From NCBI GenBank assembly GCA_012838515.1, contig DUPA01000192.1:1-33793 (forward strand): 33,793 nt of DNA. The letters are read 5' to 3'. The position numbers and the translations under genes are program-made. Numbering within the stretch: the stretch's first letter is position 1; each line of letters opens with the position of its first letter. This DNA is from Natronincola sp. Lineage in GTDB: Bacteria; Bacillota; Limnochordia; Darwinibacteriales; Darwinibacteriaceae. Below the pieces are notes generated by a model. That model ran no database searches. It was not told the origin of the DNA and saw only the letters and a program-made list of their open reading frames with translations. This document shows, piece after piece, positions 1 through 7,603 of the stretch.

Positions 1-1
1 G

Positions 2-934
2 AAAGTTTGCTTTGGAGTTGATTTAGGAGGAACAAGTATTAAGTTTGGCATGTTTTCGGCCGATGGTAATTTGATTGAAAAATGGGAAATCCCGACGCGA
101 CCCGGGGAATCGGTCTTTCAAGACGTGGCAGATGAGATAAGGGCAAAAACTGCAGAACATGGGTTAGAGCTTAAGGATTTACTGGGTGTGGGAATTGGTG
201 TTCCTGGGCCGGTGCAGGAAAATGGGTATGTTGAGGTGTGCGTTAATTTAGATTTAAGATATACCAATTTCCCCCAAAGATTATCTAAGCTTTTGGATGG
301 AGTCAAGGTTGTTGCCACAAACGATGCCAATGCCGCGGCGTTAGGAGAAAGTTGGCACGGTGGAGGGCAAAATTACAGGCATCTCATGCTAATCACTTTA
401 GGTACAGGTGTGGGTAGTGGTATAGTGTTAAATGGTAAAGTCGTGAATGGTGCCCGCGGTGTTGCCGGCGAGGTGGGACATGTGGTTGTTGACCTTGAGG
501 AAAAGGAACACTGCAAATGCGGAGCACAAGGATGTTTAGAGCAAGTGGCATCAGCGACAGGTGTTGTTAGACATACTAAGAGGTTTTTGCATGCGGATCC
601 CGATGGGGAAAAATCGTCTTTAAGTAAGATAACCGATTTAACGGCAAGGGACGTTATTGATGCGGCGAAAGCCGGTGACGAGCTAGCACAGAAAAGTCTC
701 GAATATTGCATGGAGTTTCTCGGGAAGGCGATTGCTGATTTAGGGCAAATAATTGATCCTGAAGCCTTCATGATCGGCGGCGGTCTTTCCCATGCCGGAC
801 CCTTTTTGCTAGATATAATTGTTAAGTATTATAAACTACACTCGGTTTTCTCAAAGAAACGAGTTGATATAGTCTTGGCCCAATTGGGCAATGACGCAGG
901 TATTCAAGGCGCGGCAAAATTAATTTTAGATTAG
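2..934 (+). CDS. ROK-family sugar kinase (glucokinase-like), 5' truncated
   Basis: Phosphorylates a sugar, probably glucose, with ATP in the cytoplasm. The reading frame is open from base 2, ahead of the ATG at 50 used by the ORF track. It encodes the N-terminal ATP-binding motif (GVDLGGTSIKFG), so the true start lies just outside the window. The ROK zinc motif is complete (CKCGAQGCLE), preceded by the GEVGH segment that binds sugar, and an ATPase-type glycine turn (MIGGGLSHAG) lies near the C-terminus. Length is close to a full ROK kinase, so only a few N-terminal residues are missing. A hairpin terminator follows at once, so the gene ends its transcript. Substrate could be glucose, N-acetylglucosamine or another hexose; sequence alone does not decide. 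Confidence 0.88.
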   Translation, partial: KVCFGVDLGGTSIKFGMFSADGNLIEKWEIPTRPGESVFQDVADEIRAKTAEHGLELKDLLGVGIGVPGPVQENGYVEVCVNLDLRYTNFPQRLSKLLDGVKVVATNDANAAALGESWHGGGQNYRHLMLITLGTGVGSGIVLNGKVVNGARGVAGEVGHVVVDLEEKEHCKCGAQGCLEQVASATGVVRHTKRFLHADPDGEKSSLSKITDLTARDVIDAAKAGDELAQKSLEYCMEFLGKAIADLGQIIDPEAFMIGGGLSHAGPFLLDIIVKYYKLHSVFSKKRVDIVLAQLGNDAGIQGAAKLILD

Positions 935-942
935 TTTGCACT

Positions 943-965
943 CCCCGGAATTTATCCGGGGTTTT
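943..965 (+). terminator. Intrinsic terminator after the ROK kinase
   Basis: Seven-base-pair GC-rich stem (CCCCGGA / TCCGGGG) with a five-base loop followed by TTTT, nine bases past the kinase stop codon. Confidence 0.85.
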
Positions 966-1006
966 CATCAATAAAGTAAATGATCATTTAGGATTGGAGG
1001 ATTATA

Positions 1007-1822
1007 ATGTTTTTTGGGGCGAAAGAGGGATATGTTGATTTAGGGCAAACAAAGATGCGCTATGTAACTTTTGGTCTGGGAGAAGAACCTTTAGTAATTT
1101 TGCCGGGTCTTGGAGATGGCTTAAGAACAGTAAAGGGCATGAGGCTAATTTTGGCCAGGATGTTTAAAGACTATGCTAAAAAATACAAGGTTTTTATATT
1201 TAGCCGTAAGGATGATTTAGAGCAGGATTATTCCATAAAAGAGATGGCCATAGATCAGGCTAAGGCCATGAAAAGGCTGGGCATAGAAAAAGCCCATGTA
1301 TTAGGTGTTTCTATGGGTGGGATGATTGCTCAGCATTTAGCAGTTATTCATCCTGACCTAGTTAGAAGTTTGGTTTTGGCTGTAACAATTTCCAAACCCA
1401 ATGAAACCCTTATTTCTGTCGTGCAAAGATGGATTGGTTTAGCCGAACAAGGAAATTACAGGGGTCTTATGATAGATACATCTGAAAGAAGTTATTCAGA
1501 GGAAAAACTCAAAAAATATAGGGCTTTGTATCCAATCATAACCAGAATCGGAAAACCCAAATCTTTTGACCGATTTATCATCCAAGCTAATGCGTGTATT
1601 AATCATAATATCCATGATGAACTGCATAAGATTACTATTCCCACCTTGATTATTGGTGGAGCACGCGATAAGATTGTAGAAGGAAAAGCAAGTGAAGAAA
1701 TTGCTTCGGCAATCGAAGGAAGTAAGTTGATTGTATATCCCGATCTAGGACATTCGACCTACGAAGAAGCTAAGGATTTCAACAGACATGTACTTGAATT
1801 TTTAGAACACATAAGCGAATGA
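1007..1822 (+). CDS. Alpha/beta hydrolase
   Basis: Soluble alpha/beta-hydrolase of 271 aa. The nucleophile elbow GVSMGG places the catalytic serine near residue 102. The likely acid is the Asp in GGARDKIVEG and the likely base is the His in DLGHSTYEE, giving the usual Ser-Asp-His order. An oxyanion-hole type turn (LPGLGDG) sits near residue 33. There is no signal peptide. GGAGG lies about six bases before the ATG. The AAC(3)-like gene starts 12 bases after the stop, so the two are probably co-transcribed. Substrate unknown; an esterase, lactonase or acyl hydrolase would all fit. Confidence 0.85.
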   Translation: MFFGAKEGYVDLGQTKMRYVTFGLGEEPLVILPGLGDGLRTVKGMRLILARMFKDYAKKYKVFIFSRKDDLEQDYSIKEMAIDQAKAMKRLGIEKAHVLGVSMGGMIAQHLAVIHPDLVRSLVLAVTISKPNETLISVVQRWIGLAEQGNYRGLMIDTSERSYSEEKLKKYRALYPIITRIGKPKSFDRFIIQANACINHNIHDELHKITIPTLIIGGARDKIVEGKASEEIASAIEGSKLIVYPDLGHSTYEEAKDFNRHVLEFLEHISE

Positions 1823-1833
1823 GGTAGAATACG

Positions 1834-2610
1834 ATGCACACTAAAGAAAAACTCTATGCACAAATCGAAAGATTTAACATTAAACCACAGGACACACTCT
1901 TAATTCACTCTTCCATGAAGGCCGTCGGTGAGGTGGAGGGCGGCGCGGATACTATTCTAGACATATTTATTGAACTACTCAAAGATGGTCTTTTTATCTT
2001 ACCAACTCACACCTGGGATAGAATTAATTCTAACAATAGGGTCTTTGATGTGGTGAACACATCTTCCTGCGTGGGGATTCTAACTGAACTTTTCCGCAAA
2101 AGACCGGGAGTTGTTCGTTCTTGGCATCCAACACACTCTGTGGCAGCATTGGGTAAAGATGCGCTCGAATATATTCAAGGGGAAGAACAAATTGATACTC
2201 CGTGTCGCAGAGATGGTTGCTGGGGTAAACTTTATGATCGAGATGCAAAGATTCTATTCCTCGGTGCCCTTACAACTCGCAATACCATTATTCACGGGGC
2301 AGAAGAGTGGGCTAATATACCTGATCGCCTCACTGAGAAACCTGAGGATCTTCAGATTAGAACTCCCGATGGCAAGATTATAGATCGTACAATGTATCGC
2401 CATGCAAGTCCCGCCGGTGATATTTCCCAGAACTATGGGATACTTGAGGTTCCTTTAGAAAAACGGGGTATTTTAACAAGGGGTAAGATCGGTTCTGCCA
2501 CAAGTGTATTGGTGGAAGTAAGACCCATGATAGATTTCACCATCGAATTATTAAAACGGGATCCTGATATATTTTTAACTAACGATCCGATACCGTCCTC
2601 TTGGTACTAA
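1834..2610 (+). CDS. AAC(3)-family N-acetyltransferase
   Basis: Member of the antibiotic N-acetyltransferase family (aminoglycoside 3-N-acetyltransferases and YokD-like relatives), 258 aa, near the usual length. Visible family features are the N-terminal LLIHSSMKAVG, the LPTHTW stretch after the first helices, the SWHPTHSVAA segment and the RNTIIHGAEEW motif containing conserved His and Glu. These enzymes use acetyl-CoA to acetylate an amine. Chromosomal relatives do not always act on aminoglycosides, so resistance is not shown by the sequence. It follows the hydrolase by 12 bases and precedes the LysR gene by 30 bases on the same strand. Confidence 0.85.
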   Translation: MHTKEKLYAQIERFNIKPQDTLLIHSSMKAVGEVEGGADTILDIFIELLKDGLFILPTHTWDRINSNNRVFDVVNTSSCVGILTELFRKRPGVVRSWHPTHSVAALGKDALEYIQGEEQIDTPCRRDGCWGKLYDRDAKILFLGALTTRNTIIHGAEEWANIPDRLTEKPEDLQIRTPDGKIIDRTMYRHASPAGDISQNYGILEVPLEKRGILTRGKIGSATSVLVEVRPMIDFTIELLKRDPDIFLTNDPIPSSWY

Positions 2611-2640
2611 AATTACTTTTATAGCTGAGAAGGGGTAAAG

Positions 2641-3540
2641 ATGTATTTTAGACAGCTCGAATCGTTTGTGGAGATCGCTAAACAAAATAGCTTTACAAAG
2701 GCAGCTGAAGTACTCTATCTTTCCCAGCCTACGTTAACAGGTCATATACAGGTCTTAGAAGGTAAACTTAAGACGGTCTTATTTAACCGTTCGGGCAAAA
2801 ATGTGACTCTAACCGAGGCCGGCGAGATTCTTTACAATCATGCGGTTAATATTCTTAATTTGAGGGAGCAGGCCTTTTACTGTTTATCGCAGTATCAAGG
2901 GAAGTTGCAAGGTGAATTAGCAATCGGTGCAAGCACCGTACTTCAAAATTACGTTTTACCTAGATTGCTCACGGACTTTAACAATGAATATCCTTCGGTC
3001 TGCTTCGAATTAAAACACTTCGATAGCGAGGCCGTAATCAGGGCGATCACATTCGGGTCCATGGATTTTGGCTTTATCGGAACAGATGTTGTGAATCCCG
3101 ATTTAGAGATGTGTCCAATCGGTAGCGATCGCTTAATTCTTATTACAGCTCCGGATATTTCTTTAGTGGGACGTGGCCTAAGTGTTGATGAGATTTTAAA
3201 TATGAGAATAATTATTAGGGAGCTGGGTTCAGCAACTAGAGGACTGTTTCAGCAAGCCTTAGAGAAGAAAGGTTTAGGATTAGAGGATTTAAACGTTGTT
3301 GCTAAAATAGAAAATCCCGAGACGATTAAAAAATGTGTGCGTGCCGGATTAGGTGTGGCAATACTTTCAGAACAGGTTGTTCAAGAAGATATAAAGTTCG
3401 GCTTACTAAACGGCTACACTTTTGATGATCTAGATTTAACGCGTAATTTCTATTTTGTAAGCCATAAAAAAAGGGTTCTAAATCCCATGGCTAGGGTCTT
3501 CAAAGAATTTACTCAAGATTATTTTAAAGAGGCTCCGTAA
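2641..3540 (+). CDS. LysR-family regulator, probably selenium-metabolism associated
   Basis: Typical LysR protein of 299 aa. A winged helix-turn-helix spans residues 1-60 (QLESFVEIAKQNSFTKAAE, then LSQPTLTGHIQVLE), followed by a CysB-type effector domain from about residue 90. Effector-domain signatures include GELAIGAST and DFGFIGTDV. The AAGGGGT site lies a few bases before the ATG. The protein resembles the LysR group known from Clostridia as selenium-metabolism associated, and its neighbours are a cysteine-desulfurase-type gene and the yedE-selD operon, which supports that. The last 17 bases overlap the tail of the convergent desulfurase gene. Its likely target is the divergent promoter region about 1.1 kb downstream; this is inference. 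Confidence 0.85.
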   Translation: MYFRQLESFVEIAKQNSFTKAAEVLYLSQPTLTGHIQVLEGKLKTVLFNRSGKNVTLTEAGEILYNHAVNILNLREQAFYCLSQYQGKLQGELAIGASTVLQNYVLPRLLTDFNNEYPSVCFELKHFDSEAVIRAITFGSMDFGFIGTDVVNPDLEMCPIGSDRLILITAPDISLVGRGLSVDEILNMRIIIRELGSATRGLFQQALEKKGLGLEDLNVVAKIENPETIKKCVRAGLGVAILSEQVVQEDIKFGLLNGYTFDDLDLTRNFYFVSHKKRVLNPMARVFKEFTQDYFKEAP

Positions 3541-4681
3541 GTATCTTCTGTAAACTGGAGATGGTGTAATCCATCTCTTTTTTTGTATTAAAATATCCCG
3601 GACTAAATCGTATAGTACCTTGGGGAAAAGTATCTACAGTTTTGTGAGCCGCCGGTGCGCAATGTAACCCACATCTGGTGCGTATGCCATACTCTTTTTG
3701 CAAAGTATAGGCCACATCGGCATTATCGTGTTTTAAACAATCAATAGAAATGAGAGACGTTCTTTCTTTCATTTCGGAAGAACCAATAATCCGAATGTTT
3801 GGCAGAGCTTTTAAGCCCCCTAGTAAGGCTTGGGTTAATTCAAGTTCGTGTAAACGAATGGCATCTATTCCGGTTTGCATAATGAATTTTAATGCTTGAT
3901 GGAGCCCTGCGATTCCCGGAAGGTTTATTGTTCCCGCTTCGAATTTATCGGGTAAGATCATCGGCTGTTCCTCTCTTTCCGATAGACTACCTGTGCCCCC
4001 GCAAATTAAAGGCTCTATTTTGTCAGCTAAAATGGGGCTAACCACAAAGCCTCCAATTCCTTGTGGACCTAAAAGGCTTTTATGTCCTGTAAAAGCAAGG
4101 GCATGGATTCCCGCATCGGTAAAGTTGATAGGTAATGAACCCAGTGTTTGGGAGCCGTCTACTATGAAATAAAGATCACTTTTAGCGCAAATTTGCCCAA
4201 CTTCTTTAAGGGGTAAAATGGTACCCGTAACATTAGAAGCATGGGTCATAATAATGGCTTTTGTATTACTCTTGATTAACTTAGGAATTGTTGCCACGTC
4301 AAGTTTTCCCTTACTATCGCAAGGAATTCTTGTGCATTCCACACCTATTTGGCTTATCTGGTTTAGGGGCCGCATTACGGCGTTATGCTCCACAGAAGAA
4401 ACGAGGCAATGATCCCCGGGCTTTAAAACCCCTTTAATTAAAATATTTAAACCGGTCGTAGCATTTACGGTGAAGATGATGTTTTCCGTTTTTGTGAAAT
4501 TTACTAAATCACAGATCATTTCCCTAGTTTCAAAGACCAATTCTTCGGCGGTAAAACCCACATTATAACCACTGCGATTAATATTAGTAGCTGATTTTTC
4601 CACGAAGTTTTTAATAGCCTCACCTACACCCGGGGCTTTTGGAAAGGATGTCGCTGCATTATCTAAATACACATCTCGCAT
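3524..4681 (-). CDS. Class V aminotransferase: cysteine desulfurase / selenocysteine lyase-type
   Basis: PLP enzyme of 385 aa that removes sulfur from cysteine, or selenium from selenocysteine, as an enzyme-bound persulfide or selenide. It begins with the family N-terminus YLDNAATSFPK. The PLP lysine is in TGHKSLLGPQG and the active-site Cys is in GLHCAPAAHK. This places it with the stand-alone cysteine desulfurase family often found next to selenium genes, not with IscS. The ORF track starts at 4681+84, but that start has no Shine-Dalgarno site; the ATG at 4681 has AAGGAAGTG about six bases upstream and gives the family N-terminus. It is divergent from yedE and convergent with LysR. Whether it prefers Cys or Sec cannot be read from sequence. 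Confidence 0.88.
   Translation of the reverse strand: MRDVYLDNAATSFPKAPGVGEAIKNFVEKSATNINRSGYNVGFTAEELVFETREMICDLVNFTKTENIIFTVNATTGLNILIKGVLKPGDHCLVSSVEHNAVMRPLNQISQIGVECTRIPCDSKGKLDVATIPKLIKSNTKAIIMTHASNVTGTILPLKEVGQICAKSDLYFIVDGSQTLGSLPINFTDAGIHALAFTGHKSLLGPQGIGGFVVSPILADKIEPLICGGTGSLSEREEQPMILPDKFEAGTINLPGIAGLHQALKFIMQTGIDAIRLHELELTQALLGGLKALPNIRIIGSSEMKERTSLISIDCLKHDNADVAYTLQKEYGIRTRCGLHCAPAAHKTVDTFPQGTIRFSPGYFNTKKEMDYTISSLQKILTEPL
3558..3584 (+). terminator. Intrinsic terminator of the LysR gene, inside the antisense coding region
   Basis: Perfect seven-base stem (GAGATGG / CCATCTC), six-base loop, then seven T. It begins 18 bases after the LysR stop and lies wholly inside the opposite-strand desulfurase gene. 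Confidence 0.85.
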
Positions 4682-4868
4682 TTTGCCACTTCCTTCAGTA
4701 AATCTAATCTGTACAGTATACTGCAATTGTACAATAGAACATACACACTTTACAATAATATCCATCTATAACACACTTATTATTATCGGAACTATCTATT
4801 ATACAGTGAACTTTTTCACAGGTATAATTGGTTTGTAAAGCTAAATTTTGGAAGAGGGGAGATAAATA
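4682..4868. promoter_or_regulatory. Divergent regulatory region of the selenium block, with stacked palindromes
   Basis: This 187-base region separates the desulfurase gene from yedE. On the plus strand TATACA (4800-4805), 17 bases and TATAAT (4823-4828) form a plausible promoter for yedE. Close to the desulfurase start, three short perfect palindromes overlap or adjoin: CTGTACAG (4709-4716), CAGTATACTG (4714-4723) and ATTGTACAAT (4726-4735). They contain two TGTACA half-units and are candidate operator sites, for instance for the nearby LysR protein. No strong minus-strand -35 box was found. Confidence 0.55.
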
Positions 4869-5975
4869 ATGCCTTTTAAGAATAAAGAAGCAAGATTAAT
4901 GCTGATGGTAGGGGCAATGGTGGCGATGCTTGCGGCAGTCTTGGTTGAACTGGGCAATCCGGCTAACATGGGGTTATGCATAGTTTGCTTTCTCAGGGAT
5001 ACTTCAGGCGCACTTGGTTTACATAGGGCAGGTGTAGTTCAATACATAAGGCCCGAAATTATTGGTATCAGTTTAGGGGCTTTTATAATGGCTTTCTCTA
5101 GGAGAGAATTTCGCTCCCGCGGAGGTTCGGCACCATTTACTCGTTTCATTTTAGGAATATTTGTGGTAATCGGCGCCTTAGTTTTTTTAGGGTGTCCTTT
5201 GCGGATGGTTTTGCGCTTGGCAAATGGAGACTTAAATGCACTTTTAGGTCTGGTCGGCTTTGTAGCCGGTATCTTTTCAGGGGTATTCTTTCTCAACCGT
5301 GGTTTCACACTTAAAAGGACTTATGCATCTGTTAATTTAGAAGGATACCTTTTTCCCGCTTTACAACTGGTTTTTTTGGTGTTACTAGTTGTTAGCCCCG
5401 CTTTTATCTTCTTTAGTGCAGAAGGACCCGGATCAATGAAAGCCCCTCTAATTATTGCGTTAGTGGCCGGTGTGCTTGTGGGTGCCGGCGCACAAAGGAG
5501 TAGGCTTTGTATGTCCGGTGGGATTAGGGATGCGATTTTGTTTAAAGACCCCCATTTGTTGTATGGATTCATGGGGATTTTCGCTGTGTCCTTGTTAGCG
5601 AATCTAATTTTAGGTAACTTTACCTTAGGATTTACCGGTCAACCCGTTGCCCACAATGATGGTTTATGGAACTTCTTAGGTATGATGCTAACCGGTTTTG
5701 GAGCAGTATTATTAGGGGGTTGTCCCTTAAGGCAGTTAATATTAGGAGCCGAAGGGAATATGGATTCGGTCATAACCATAATGGGTATGTATGTGGGGAC
5801 GGCAATTTCTCACAATTTTGGCTTGGCTGCATCGGGTGCAGGTGTTCCCTTAAATGGTAAAGTGGCGGTCATGATTGGTTTTGCTGTTGTTTTAACTATT
5901 GGAGTTTTAAATTCGGAGTATATATCTATTTTCAAAGTGAAGGGAGATGCGAATCTTGGAACTCATTCGAGTTGA
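4869..5975 (+). CDS. yedE: YedE-like putative selenium transporter
   Basis: Polytopic membrane protein of 368 aa of the YeeE/YedE (sulphur-transport repeat) family, in the subgroup tied to selenium metabolism. It has about ten hydrophobic segments in two related halves. Conserved cysteine motifs are visible: CIVCFLRD near residue 37, GCPLRM, RLCMSGGIRD and GCPLRQL. In the family such cysteines line the path of thiosulfate or a related chalcogen. GGGGAGAT precedes the ATG. The carrier gene overlaps its 3' end, followed by the DUF3343 gene and selD, so it heads a four-gene selenium operon. Transport of a selenium compound is inferred from this context. Confidence 0.88.
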   Translation: MPFKNKEARLMLMVGAMVAMLAAVLVELGNPANMGLCIVCFLRDTSGALGLHRAGVVQYIRPEIIGISLGAFIMAFSRREFRSRGGSAPFTRFILGIFVVIGALVFLGCPLRMVLRLANGDLNALLGLVGFVAGIFSGVFFLNRGFTLKRTYASVNLEGYLFPALQLVFLVLLVVSPAFIFFSAEGPGSMKAPLIIALVAGVLVGAGAQRSRLCMSGGIRDAILFKDPHLLYGFMGIFAVSLLANLILGNFTLGFTGQPVAHNDGLWNFLGMMLTGFGAVLLGGCPLRQLILGAEGNMDSVITIMGMYVGTAISHNFGLAASGAGVPLNGKVAVMIGFAVVLTIGVLNSEYISIFKVKGDANLGTHSS

Positions 5976-6171
5976 TGGTCGAGGTAGATCCTGCCCGGAG
6001 CCTGTGTTGTTGACAAAAAAGGCCCTAAAGAATAACCCAGCAACGGTCGAGGTCATTGTTGATAACGCTACAGCTAGAGATAATGTTAGGCGGTTAGCAG
6101 GAAATTCCGGTTATGAAGTCCAAATAAGTGAAGCTAATGATGGATTTATTATGATTTTAAAAAGTAGGTAG
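5956..6171 (+). CDS. TusA/SirA-like carrier, N-terminal domain of YedF only
   Basis: Small TusA-fold protein of about 71 aa with the signature CPEPV, whose Cys (near residue 13) would carry a persulfide or perselenide. The ORF track uses the ATG at 5947, which directly abuts GGGAG. The TTG at 5956 has the same GGGAG nine bases upstream and gives a normal family N-terminus, so I prefer it. Either start overlaps the yedE tail. The selenium-linked YedF protein usually has a second, DsrE-like domain after this one; here the frame stops and the DUF3343 gene starts three bases later. Role as a Se/S relay is inferred. Confidence 0.82.
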   Translation: MELIRVDGRGRSCPEPVLLTKKALKNNPATVEVIVDNATARDNVRRLAGNSGYEVQISEANDGFIMILKSR

Positions 6172-6174
6172 ATC

Positions 6175-6411
6175 ATGGAATATATAGCCACATTTTATAC
6201 GCATTCGGGGGCGGTTAAATTTAGTCGTTTTTTAGAAAAGGAGAACATCCATGTGGAGCTAAGACCGGTACCCCGTCAACTTACTTCTAATTGTGGAATA
6301 GCGGCCCAATTTAGCTTTTCCGGAGATGTAAGCCTTTACATCAATGAAGACATTGAGAAAATCTTTTCTATCACCTCGAAAGGGTATGAGCTAATTCACG
6401 AGAATGAATGA
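6175..6411 (+). CDS. DUF3343 / putative Se-S carrier-like protein
   Basis: Small cytoplasmic protein of 78 aa matching the DUF3343 family, sometimes named putative Se/S carrier. It opens with a beta-strand and helix (YIATFYTHSGAVKFSRFLEK) and contains the family PRQLTSNCG segment with a single Cys at about residue 40, the obvious candidate carrier residue. It sits three bases after the TusA-like gene and 20 bases before selD, clearly within one operon. The biochemical function of this family is not established; handing selenium to SelD is an inference from Cys content and position. Confidence 0.82.
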   Translation: MEYIATFYTHSGAVKFSRFLEKENIHVELRPVPRQLTSNCGIAAQFSFSGDVSLYINEDIEKIFSITSKGYELIHENE

Positions 6412-6431
6412 GTATGAAAAGAGGTGGTTAA

Positions 6432-7478
6432 ATGACTGATGTTAGATTAACACAAATGACAAAGAAATCCGGTTGAGCAGCTAAACTAAGCCCTGAGGCT
6501 CTGTCTCAAGTTTTGGGACAGTTACAAACTTTTGATGATCAAAATTTGATTATCGGAATGGGTACGTCTGACGATGCCGCTGTTTATTTGTTAAATGAGC
6601 AGCAGGCAGCAGTATTAACCACGGATTTCTTTACGCCTATTGTAGATGATCCTTACACCTTCGGTCTTGTGGCCGCGGCCAATGCCCTTAGTGATGTTTA
6701 TGCCATGGGTGGTCAGCCCACGGTAGCATTGAATATAGTGTGCTTTCCCCCGAATTTGTCTTTGGAGATCCTCGGTGAAATTTTAAGGGGAGGGGCAGAT
6801 AAGGTAAGGGAAGCGGGAGCAGTCTTAGCCGGAGGTCATACAGTAGAAGATCCGGAACCTAAATATGGGTTAGCGGTGATGGGTTTAGTGCATCCCCAGA
6901 GGATGTTTACTAATACAAAGGCAAAAGTAGGGGATTTACTGGTTCTTACTAAACCTTTGGGAATAGGTATTTTAAATACCGCGATTAAAGCGGATTTGTT
7001 AAGTACTGAGGTTATCGAAAAAACTGTTAATACAATGGCTTATTTAAACAAGGATGCTTCTCAAGTAGCGGCTAAAGTCGGTATAGAAGGTTGTACCGAT
7101 ATTACCGGTTTTGGTTTTTTAGGTCATGCCCTAGAGCTCGCGGAAGGTAGTGGAGTGACTTTAGAGATTTGGAGCGAAAGGATCCCCATTATCTCACAAG
7201 CAATTGATCTCGCCAAAGACGGTATTATTCCGGGAGGAGCCTACCAAAATGCTAAGCATATTGGTGAAAAAGTGCGGTTTACCGAGGGAGTTCCCCAAGA
7301 AATCAGAGATATCATGTATGATCCGCAAACTTCAGGCGGTCTATTGATTTCGGTTCCTGAAGAAAAATCCGGTGAGCTTCTTACTTTGCTCAGTGAAAAG
7401 AATCAGACAGAATTTAGCGTAGTAGGCAGGGTCAAAGACAAAAGCCATAAGTGGCTTGAGGTACAACCAAACGAATAA
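6432..7478 (+). CDS. selD: Selenide, water dikinase (selenophosphate synthetase), selenocysteine-containing
   Basis: Makes selenophosphate from selenide and ATP, the Se donor for Sec-tRNA synthesis. The ORF track opens at a TTG at 6513, but the frame extends 27 codons upstream through one TGA (6474-6476) to an ATG at 6432, preceded by GAGGTGG. Read through, the N-terminus is RLTQMTKKSGUAAKLSPEAL, with U15 where SelD has its catalytic Cys/Sec and K18 as the conserved active-site lysine. Downstream motifs are canonical: GTSDDAAVY, TTDFFTPIVDDP, ANALSDVYAMGG, DITGFGFLGHA and DPQTSGGLL. Total length 348 aa, normal for the family. A hairpin suited to a bacterial SECIS follows the UGA. It is the last gene of the selenium operon. 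Confidence 0.93.
6474..6521 (+). promoter_or_regulatory. UGA(Sec) codon with candidate bacterial SECIS hairpin
   Basis: The TGA at 6474-6476 replaces the catalytic Cys codon of selD. Downstream, CTGTCTCAA (6501-6509) pairs with TTGGGACAG (6513-6521), nine pairs including one G-U, leaving a tiny loop that begins with G. In bacterial SECIS elements a G at the start of the apical loop is typical, as is a loop some 16-37 bases past the UGA; here it is 33. A competing hairpin (TGAG 6494-6497 with CTCA 6505-6508, loop also starting with G) is possible. Confidence 0.65.
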
Positions 7479-7491
7479 TATTATCGAACTT

Positions 7492-7526
7492 AAAAGGGGC
7501 TTTCCGTAGTGGAATTCTCCTTTTTT
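7492..7526 (+). terminator. Probable terminator of the selenium operon
   Basis: AAAAGGGG pairs with CTCCTTTT (one G-U) across a 17-base loop and runs into six T, 14 bases after the selD stop. The long loop makes it weaker than the others here. Confidence 0.55.
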
Positions 7527-7571
7527 GATCTTAAAGATTGCGTGTCCGGTCAAAAAATAAAAATGGTATAA

Positions 7572-7599
7572 AAAGAACGGAGATCATTCTCCGTTCTTT
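7572..7599 (-). terminator. Terminator hairpin after the Rpn gene (may work both ways)
   Basis: Perfect 12-base stem (AAAGAACGGAGA / TCTCCGTTCTTT) with a four-base loop, five bases beyond the stop codon of the minus-strand nuclease gene. The stem ends in A/T on both sides, so it could also back up the selD terminator. Confidence 0.8.
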
Positions 7600-7603
7600 A
7601 AAG

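Noticed and set aside
4682-4765. N-terminal extension of the desulfurase in the ORF track
   Set aside because: No ribosome site at 4765, the extra 28 residues are unlike the family, and the region holds palindromes expected of a regulatory site.
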